A stretch of DNA of 45,196 nucleotides. Source: Draconibacterium orientale. GTDB lineage: Bacteria; Bacteroidota; Bacteroidia; Bacteroidales; JAADGE01. The notes under the pieces were generated by a model, which did no database searches, was not told the DNA's origin, and worked only from the letters and a program-made list of their open reading frames with translations. The DNA lies in the NCBI GenBank assembly GCA_020721645.1, contig DYMH01000014.1, positions 1 through 45,196 of the forward strand. Reading direction: 5' to 3'. The position numbers were made by a program, and so were the translations under genes. Shown here piece after piece: positions 39,997 through 45,196 of this stretch. Each line of letters opens with the position of its first letter. The stretch's first letter is position 1.

Positions 39997-42900
39997 CTAA
40001 AAATCCAAATCGAGTGAAAAATAAAAAACCTGTGGCATAATAACATCTTTTTCAATTCCCCAAGCCCAATCCAAACGAAAGAAATATCCGAAAAGCCGAC
40101 TTCGCAAACCAAAACCGTAGCCGACCAAAAACGGAGCACGTTCTTTGTCTATCACAACCGTTACAGGACCCTGTTTGACCGTTTCTGTATTGTATTTATT
40201 TTCGGGAGAATAGGGCGTTAATCCCGACCACGCTTCGCCGATGTCGGCAAAACCGATGAGTTGGAAATTGTTCAGAAAGTCGGAATTTAGCGGACGGTTG
40301 GCAATAAAACGAATCAAAGGTAAACGCAATTCATTGTTGATTACCACAAATTGATTGCCGTTTCTCGCATTTTGTATAAAACCACGCATGTTGGTTGCAA
40401 CTGCTTGATAAACATAGTTTTGAGAATAGTTGATGTTCACCGATTTGTCGAACATTGCTTGTGTGGGCGAAAATGTAAACCACCCATCGACACCACCCAA
40501 ATAATATATCAGTTTACTTTTTCCAAACGAAGCACTTCCTGCGATACGACTTGCAAAGACAAGGTTTCGATACACGTTTTTATAGAATCTGAAATCGGCA
40601 CCGACAACAAATAAATCGGTATATTTTTGGTCAACTTCTTGGTAAAATTCGCCAAACACTTTGAATCGGGTTCCTTCGTACAAATTAAGCCCCAAATTCG
40701 AAGTATTGTCGAAAATATATTCGGCTTTCAATCCTGCAAAAAACTGATGCTGCTTTCCCGTCATCAGAGTGGGATAGTCGGTAGATAAAATTTCTGCCTT
40801 ATCGTGCCTGAGCGACATTGTGAGTTTCGTTGCCGCCACTTGATTGTATGGAAATTTCAGCACTGTCATCACTTCATTGGTAAAAACTTTTCCCATGAAA
40901 GGGTAACCTTGCGAGTCGATGTATGATTCTTCGTAAGTTTGCCGGTGATAAATATATTGTTTATCGAGTCTATATTTCAAATCTTCTATACTCAAATAAA
41001 CATCGTAATTGGTGTTCACCAAACCGCCGCGAAAAATCCCGGTAATACGATAATTTTCGAGCACATCATAAACACCTATTTTATTGAACAAACTAAACCC
41101 CGGCGTGAAATAAAATGCACTTCCCGTAAAGGTTTGATACGAATTGTTCAACAAACCGAAATCGACTTGAAACACAAATTTGTCGATGTAAAAATTTGTC
41201 AAATAATTGCGTTGCATTAATTCTGCTGTATCTTTTTTGGTCGTTGTTTTCGCAGTATCTTTTATCGGATAAATATCGTAAAAATTAGAATTTCGGTCTT
41301 TTTCAAAAACATAGTTGTTGATGTCGATATGCAAACTGTCAGGGTGTTCTATGTTTTTTGGCGGATTGTTTTTCAGACTGTCGATTTTTAAATTTTCGAT
41401 TTGTTCGGTTTGTATTGATATTTTTTTAAGACTGTCGGCAGATTTTTCGCGAGAAATGTAATTTCGTTTGTATTCAGTTACAAAATATTTTCCCGGAAGT
41501 GGATTTTCGCTCGAAAAATTAGATTTATACAAATCGGAACGTGTCTTATAAAAAATAATTTGATTTAAACGATTTGTTTGCTTATTTAGGTTGAAATCCA
41601 AGATATTACGCGAATAATTACTCAATTGTTTGCGGTTTGTAAAATAGCGATAATGATCAATGGTATCGATATAACTAATTGTGCTGTCGTATTTTATTAT
41701 TTCTTGGTTGATAATTCCCGTGCGGTCGGTTAAATTCAAGTAGGTATTTTCTTTGTATTCCGAAGGCAGGTCTTCGTTGTCGAACGGGCTTGCAGTGATA
41801 TTTTTTAAAACCGGCGACCGATGTTCGAAGTCGTACAGAAACAAATCGTAGTTATTTTGTAACGATGTTTTTTGTTTTAAGTCGAAACTTAGTGTATCCG
41901 ATACACGATTAGATGCGAAAACGATTTGTTTTGAGTAGTTTACAAATTTTGGATTCATATCATCGGCTACATCATCGGTGATTTTTTCGCGAGTACCGGC
42001 TGCGGTGTTGAAAATATAAATATCGGTTTGATTGTTGATAATTGCCGACATTGCTATATTGTAGCCATCATCGGCATAATCGAACGATAAGACTTTCTGA
42101 AAATATTGCAAATTCCTTTTTTTCAATTCTTTTGTTTCGGGGAAATACGAATACATGACCACGTAGCCTTTTTCTTCGACAATAAAATTGAATATTTTTC
42201 CGGTAGGATGCCAAGCCGTAATCGGATAGGAATAATCGGTGATTTGGTCTAATTTGTGTCCTCGGCGGCGGATAATTTTTTTCTTTCCTTTTTGAACGTT
42301 GTACAAATAAATTTTGTAACGCCCTGATTTATTGGTAACATAGGTGATATATTTTCCATCGGGGCTCGATTTTACATTTTGCAGTCGAGTTGCTTTTTTC
42401 CCTTTGATTAATCTGTTTTCTGTACTCGGATTTTCTTCAAAACCCTGATAGGCTGCAAATTTAACTTGAAAAAAATCGCGCCAAGCCGGGGTCATATCTT
42501 TAACGGAACTACCCAGAACATACATGAATCCGCTGTCCGGATTTTTATTAACTTTTGTAAGGTATAAAATATTTGGAATCACATCTTTACCATAAGTTTC
42601 GGCGATAAAATACCAGATTGAATGTCCGGCAAATCGTGCATCTTCGCCGTGCAAATGATTGACTTTTTTGTATTTTTTCCCATCGAAGCCGTCTTTAATG
42701 AAGTTTTCGGTTTCGGGACTCCAATCTTCGGATAAGTAACTGATAAGCCCCATAATATACCAATCGGGCAAATTGATTAATGTGGAATTTGTTATTTTAC
42801 TTCGCAAACTTCCGCCGTAGAGTATTTCGTTGATAAAAACCTCTGCCAAAGAAGCCGAAATTTGTTTTTCCAAGGCTTTGCGACTGCCCTCATTGTAAAC

Positions 42901-43290
42901 AAATATTTTGTTCGATTGCACACGTTGCACTCCGCCAATATTTGTTTGCACATCGCCGGCAACATAGCCGATATTACTTTCGCGAAATTCGGATAATGAA
43001 TTGTAACACAAAAATATGATTCGAGATTGGAGGCTATATCCGAAGAAATTTTCGTATTCGGCTATTTTTTGTTGAGTGATTTCGGCAACGGTTTGCGAAA
43101 AATCTTTACCTGTTTCGTAAAAGTAGGTGTCGTATTTTTCGTAACGATAAAATCGCCAATAGAAATTGCCGTATTGCACCCTATTTTTCCCAAACGCCAT
43201 TTGATGCCCGTTGTAGAATTGTGCCAAAGAGGGAATCGAGTCGGAGAGAAGCAGAAATATTGCAAATAGTATGATTTTAATGTTTTTCAA
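39997..43290 (-). CDS. Pseudo-peptidase/TolB-propeller/Omp85-like barrel fusion protein
   Basis: This 1097-residue outer-membrane protein has three parts after a signal peptide (1-23). Residues 30-300 resemble the peptidase-MA/gluzincin fold (LPDWYIMGLISYLSED), but the expected HExxH is replaced by a His-less ASLAEVF stretch, so it is probably inactive. Residues about 300-560 are TolB/PD40-type propeller blades (SPDGKYITYVTNKSG and similar). Residues about 690-1097 are a beta-barrel with Omp85-like end motifs (GYGFGLRSRLFGYFFRLDW) and a terminal phenylalanine. The start is TTG at 43290, giving the signal peptide. Similar proteins are often labelled TolB-like in Bacteroidota; the function is unknown. 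It is operonic with the PagL-like gene. Confidence 0.8.
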   Translation of the reverse strand: MKNIKIILFAIFLLLSDSIPSLAQFYNGHQMAFGKNRVQYGNFYWRFYRYEKYDTYFYETGKDFSQTVAEITQQKIAEYENFFGYSLQSRIIFLCYNSLSEFRESNIGYVAGDVQTNIGGVQRVQSNKIFVYNEGSRKALEKQISASLAEVFINEILYGGSLRSKITNSTLINLPDWYIMGLISYLSEDWSPETENFIKDGFDGKKYKKVNHLHGEDARFAGHSIWYFIAETYGKDVIPNILYLTKVNKNPDSGFMYVLGSSVKDMTPAWRDFFQVKFAAYQGFEENPSTENRLIKGKKATRLQNVKSSPDGKYITYVTNKSGRYKIYLYNVQKGKKKIIRRRGHKLDQITDYSYPITAWHPTGKIFNFIVEEKGYVVMYSYFPETKELKKRNLQYFQKVLSFDYADDGYNIAMSAIINNQTDIYIFNTAAGTREKITDDVADDMNPKFVNYSKQIVFASNRVSDTLSFDLKQKTSLQNNYDLFLYDFEHRSPVLKNITASPFDNEDLPSEYKENTYLNLTDRTGIINQEIIKYDSTISYIDTIDHYRYFTNRKQLSNYSRNILDFNLNKQTNRLNQIIFYKTRSDLYKSNFSSENPLPGKYFVTEYKRNYISREKSADSLKKISIQTEQIENLKIDSLKNNPPKNIEHPDSLHIDINNYVFEKDRNSNFYDIYPIKDTAKTTTKKDTAELMQRNYLTNFYIDKFVFQVDFGLLNNSYQTFTGSAFYFTPGFSLFNKIGVYDVLENYRITGIFRGGLVNTNYDVYLSIEDLKYRLDKQYIYHRQTYEESYIDSQGYPFMGKVFTNEVMTVLKFPYNQVAATKLTMSLRHDKAEILSTDYPTLMTGKQHQFFAGLKAEYIFDNTSNLGLNLYEGTRFKVFGEFYQEVDQKYTDLFVVGADFRFYKNVYRNLVFASRIAGSASFGKSKLIYYLGGVDGWFTFSPTQAMFDKSVNINYSQNYVYQAVATNMRGFIQNARNGNQFVVINNELRLPLIRFIANRPLNSDFLNNFQLIGFADIGEAWSGLTPYSPENKYNTETVKQGPVTVVIDKERAPFLVGYGFGLRSRLFGYFFRLDWAWGIEKDVIMPQVFYFSLDLDF

Positions 43291-43318
43291 GATTTTGAGT
43301 TTATCGTGAAATATTTAA

Positions 43319-43326
43319 CAAAACTA
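43319..43326 (-). promoter_or_regulatory. -7 box of the barrel/deacylase operon
   Basis: The minus strand reads TAGTTTTG (TAnnTTTG), 29 bases before the TTG start. No -33 TTTG at the usual distance. Confidence 0.45.
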
Positions 43327-43450
43327 AAAAAAAAAGACGAATTAGTTTATAAAAACTCAAATCATTCAATGAAGAAATATGAGAAAAGTAAAATTTGTTA
43401 AATATTTTGAAAAAATAACAGCAATATCCGCATTCAAAAATAAAAACTTT

Positions 43451-43458
43451 TAACTTTG
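43451..43458 (+). promoter_or_regulatory. -7 box of the DUF1573 gene
   Basis: TAACTTTG matches TAnnTTTG exactly, 44 bases before the ATG at 43503. No good -33 box. Confidence 0.5.
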
Positions 43459-43502
43459 CGTTTACTTGAAAATGATTTTAATTATTAGAATTTATCAAAA
43501 AA

Positions 43503-44621
43503 ATGAAAAACATTAAAATTTTATCAGCATTATTTTTAGGAATAATGTTTTCATCTTTCAGCTTTGCACAAGTGAGTGTTGCGAACATGGTTTTTACCGA
43601 AACAAGTTTCGATTACGGCAAAATTAAAGAAGACGGAGGCGCGGTTTCGCACAAATTTGTGTTTACCAACACAGGTGCCGAGCCCATTCTGATTACCCAA
43701 GTAAAAGCCTCGTGCGGGTGTACAACTCCCGATTGGAGTAAAGAACCTGTCGCACCCGGTGCACAAGGTTTTGTGAGTGCTGTTTACAATCCGCAGGGAC
43801 GCCCCGGCTCGTTTAACAAAAACATTACCGTCAGCTCCAACGCACAAAACAGCCCAATAACCTTGTACATAACGGGCGATGTTTTAAGTAAAGAACTCAC
43901 TGTTGAAGAAATCTATCGTTTTCCGATGGACGAAATTCGTCTGAAATCGAATAATACAAATTTCGGCAAGCTGTTCAGTGATGAGAAAAAAGATATGGAA
44001 ATTGAATTTATCAATACTTCCGGAAGTGCTGTTTCTGTGAGTTTCGACAAACAGCGAACTCCCGTCTATGTATCACTGAAATCTGTTCCGGAAACGGTAA
44101 ATCCGGGCGAAACAGGTAAAATTATTATCACCTACGATGCTTCAAAAGTCGGCGAATGGGACTATGTGAATGCACGCATTGGGTTAAAAGTAAATAATAA
44201 ATCGAATCCTAACAATATTTTATCTGTCAGTTCCACTATTTCCGAAAAATTTTCGGAAGAGCAAATTAAAAATCCGCCTAAAATGGAATTTATAGGCAGT
44301 TCGGATTTTGAATTTGGAACCGTGAAACAAAACGATGTCATCGAGCATATTTTCAAATTTAAAAATACCGGAAAAAGTGATTTAATGATTCGTAAAATTG
44401 GTTCTTCGTGCGGCTGTACCGTTGCTGAGCCTAAAAGCCGAAATATAAAACCGGGCGAAGAAAGTGAGTTGAAAGTAGTGTTCAATACTGCCGGAAAAAG
44501 CGGAAATCAAACTAAAATTATCACACTCATTGTCAACGAACCGGGTGTAACCAATGGGCAGGAAAATTCCCGTAAACTGATAAAAATGTCGGGTATTGTG
44601 AATGTTGTAAATCCTAAATAA
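43503..44621 (+). CDS. DUF1573 domain-containing secreted protein
   Basis: This 372-residue protein has a signal peptide (1-22, SSFSFAQ). Two DUF1573 immunoglobulin-like repeats are visible, each with the SCGC motif: SCGCTTPDW near residue 70 and SSCGCTVAEP near residue 305. A middle beta-sandwich (about 125-250) lies between them. DUF1573 proteins are periplasmic or surface-exposed and very common in Bacteroidota; the paired cysteines may form a disulfide or bind metal. The molecular role is unknown. Monocistronic; no hairpin terminator was seen after it, but a partial family B repeat begins 4 bases past the stop. Confidence 0.88.
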   Translation: MKNIKILSALFLGIMFSSFSFAQVSVANMVFTETSFDYGKIKEDGGAVSHKFVFTNTGAEPILITQVKASCGCTTPDWSKEPVAPGAQGFVSAVYNPQGRPGSFNKNITVSSNAQNSPITLYITGDVLSKELTVEEIYRFPMDEIRLKSNNTNFGKLFSDEKKDMEIEFINTSGSAVSVSFDKQRTPVYVSLKSVPETVNPGETGKIIITYDASKVGEWDYVNARIGLKVNNKSNPNNILSVSSTISEKFSEEQIKNPPKMEFIGSSDFEFGTVKQNDVIEHIFKFKNTGKSDLMIRKIGSSCGCTVAEPKSRNIKPGEESELKVVFNTAGKSGNQTKIITLIVNEPGVTNGQENSRKLIKMSGIVNVVNPK

Positions 44622-44625
44622 TTAT

Positions 44626-44643
44626 TAAGTAATGGTTAATTAC
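44626..44643 (+). repeat. Family B left-end fragment
   Basis: TAAGTAATGGTTAATTAC matches the left end of full family B copies, then similarity stops. It begins 4 bases after the DUF1573 stop codon, the same position full copies take relative to other genes. Confidence 0.65.
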
Positions 44644-44690
44644 AAAAATTCGTTAAAATGAGAAAATATGAAAATTAGAAAATATGTAAA

Positions 44691-44712
44691 TTATTGATAT
44701 ACAGTAATTTAT
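44691..44712 (+). repeat. Dispersed 22-bp repeat D, copy D2
   Basis: Matches 16723-16744 at 21 of 22 positions; starts TTATTGATATACAGTAATTT. Confidence 0.7.
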
Positions 44713-44779
44713 TCGATAGCTATTCTTTTTTATATTTCTTTGATTATCAAATATATGTATTTTTTTACAAAAGTATTGT

Positions 44780-44870
44780 TAAGTAATGGTTAATTGGATA
44801 ATGAAGTAATAATTTGATTTTGAAAAGAATACGCACATTATAAAATACAAATAAATCTGTCCGATTAATA
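44780..44870 (+). repeat. Family B repeat, copy B5 (91 bp)
   Basis: It starts TAAGTAATGGTTAATTGG, carries the core GAAGTAATAATTTGATTTTG and an AGAATACGCACATTATAA block, and ends CCGATTAATA, a decayed form of the CGATTACTTA end. Confidence 0.85.
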
Positions 44871-44970
44871 TTAAAATACACTATTAACCGAGTAAAAATA
44901 GAACGCAGATAACACTGATGATTTTGATTTTAAAAGATATTAATAATCAGTATAAATTTTAAAAAATTTT

Positions 44971-45135
44971 TAGACTTACATACTTAAGCAATACCTCGTA
45001 TTCCTTGCAGGTGTTCAAATGCGGATTTTAACAAGGACACTTAAAATATTTTGGCATTTATTGACTATTTTCGGGTGCTACATAAAATTCAGGAAACCTC
45101 GTGAATCAACGGTATTGGTTAAGTAAATAAGTCTA
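44971..45135. mobile_element. MITE-like element A2 (165 bp)
   Basis: Same ends as A1: TAGACTTACATAC at the left, and the last 24 bases identical to those of A1 at the right (ending AAATAAGTCTA). The interior shares TAAAATATTTTGGCATTT and the TGTTCAAA block with A1, but lacks the second 30-bp repeat and the palindrome. The flanking octamers AAAATTTT (44963-44970) and AACATTTA (45136-45143) agree at 6 of 8 positions, a possible decayed duplication. Confidence 0.82.
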
Positions 45136-45143
45136 AACATTTA

Positions 45144-45196
45144 TAGACTTACATACATAAACAATATCATACAAACCATGAGGCTGTTCAAAAGTT
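45144..45196 (+). mobile_element. Element A3, left end, cut by window edge
   Basis: The 53 visible bases are identical to the first 53 bases of A1 (26279-26331). It begins exactly 8 bases after the right end of A2, in the same orientation. The rest lies outside the window. Confidence 0.88.

Larger units (their letters stand above)
44622..45196. other. Gene-free repeat cluster at the right edge
   Basis: 575 bp without any protein-like frame. In order it holds a partial family B end (44626-44643), a GAAAATATG-rich tract, repeat D2 (44691-44712), B5 (44780-44870), A2 (44971-45135) and the start of A3 (45144 to the window end). Confidence 0.85.

Overview
This is an AT-rich chromosomal window from a member of the Bacteroidota, most likely an anaerobic lineage of class Bacteroidia. 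The evidence is mutually consistent. There are two type IX secretion system (T9SS) proteins (a DUF5103 plug protein and PorQ), a serine-palmitoyltransferase-type alpha-oxoamine synthase, the Bacteroidota-specific GlmU-like nucleotidyltransferase, a one-piece pyruvate:ferredoxin oxidoreductase, and promoters of the Bacteroidota form (TTTG, about 19 bases, TAnnTTTG). Almost no gene has a Shine-Dalgarno site. No tRNA, rRNA, CRISPR array, prophage or large island was found; most of the window is core housekeeping DNA.

Layout. 1-5200: a nested palindromic repeat, rpmE2, a GlmU-like enzyme, a thioredoxin, the T9SS plug protein and the SPT-like enzyme. 5360-6450: a solitary Rpn/PD-(D/E)XK nuclease gene with an in-frame 21-bp minisatellite. 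6690-10980 (minus): UPF1/IGHMBP2-type helicase, M3 peptidase, ACP phosphodiesterase. 11060-12840: an Lnb/DUF4105 membrane protein and Hsp20. 12970-16480 (minus): porQ, cmk, a DUF3267 putative metalloprotease and adenosine deaminase. 16860-19910: glutamine amidotransferase (trpG/pabA), aroA and a secreted two-domain protein of unknown function. 20000-28930 is dense in RNA-handling genes: mnmD, an RlmI-like methyltransferase, an RluA-family pseudouridine synthase, a TrmH-family methyltransferase, miaA and smpB. TlpA-like, UPF0104 and PPK2 genes, and ispH, are interspersed. 28950-34000: a secreted protein with a TonB-C-like tail, cdd, pepD and a FabH-like ketosynthase. 34260-37800: nifJ. 38420-44620: a MerR regulator, an operon of a propeller/beta-barrel outer-membrane protein with a PagL-like lipid A deacylase, and a DUF1573 protein.

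The most unusual content is between the genes, which carry several families of short non-coding repeats. Family A (165-242 bp) has 23-bp imperfect terminal inverted repeats beginning TAGACTTA; one copy is flanked by a perfect 8-bp direct repeat, as expected of a MITE-type element. Two further copies lie head to tail, separated by exactly 8 bp, at the right edge. Family B (91-98 bp, TAAGTAAT ends) has five near-complete copies, all just 3' of genes. Families C and D are shorter dispersed sequences. The last 575 bp hold almost nothing but these repeats. No transposase that obviously mobilises them is present.

Several start sites were reassigned from promoter position, signal peptides or family N-termini (18858, 20668, 22425, 27461, 30628, 32924, 38424).
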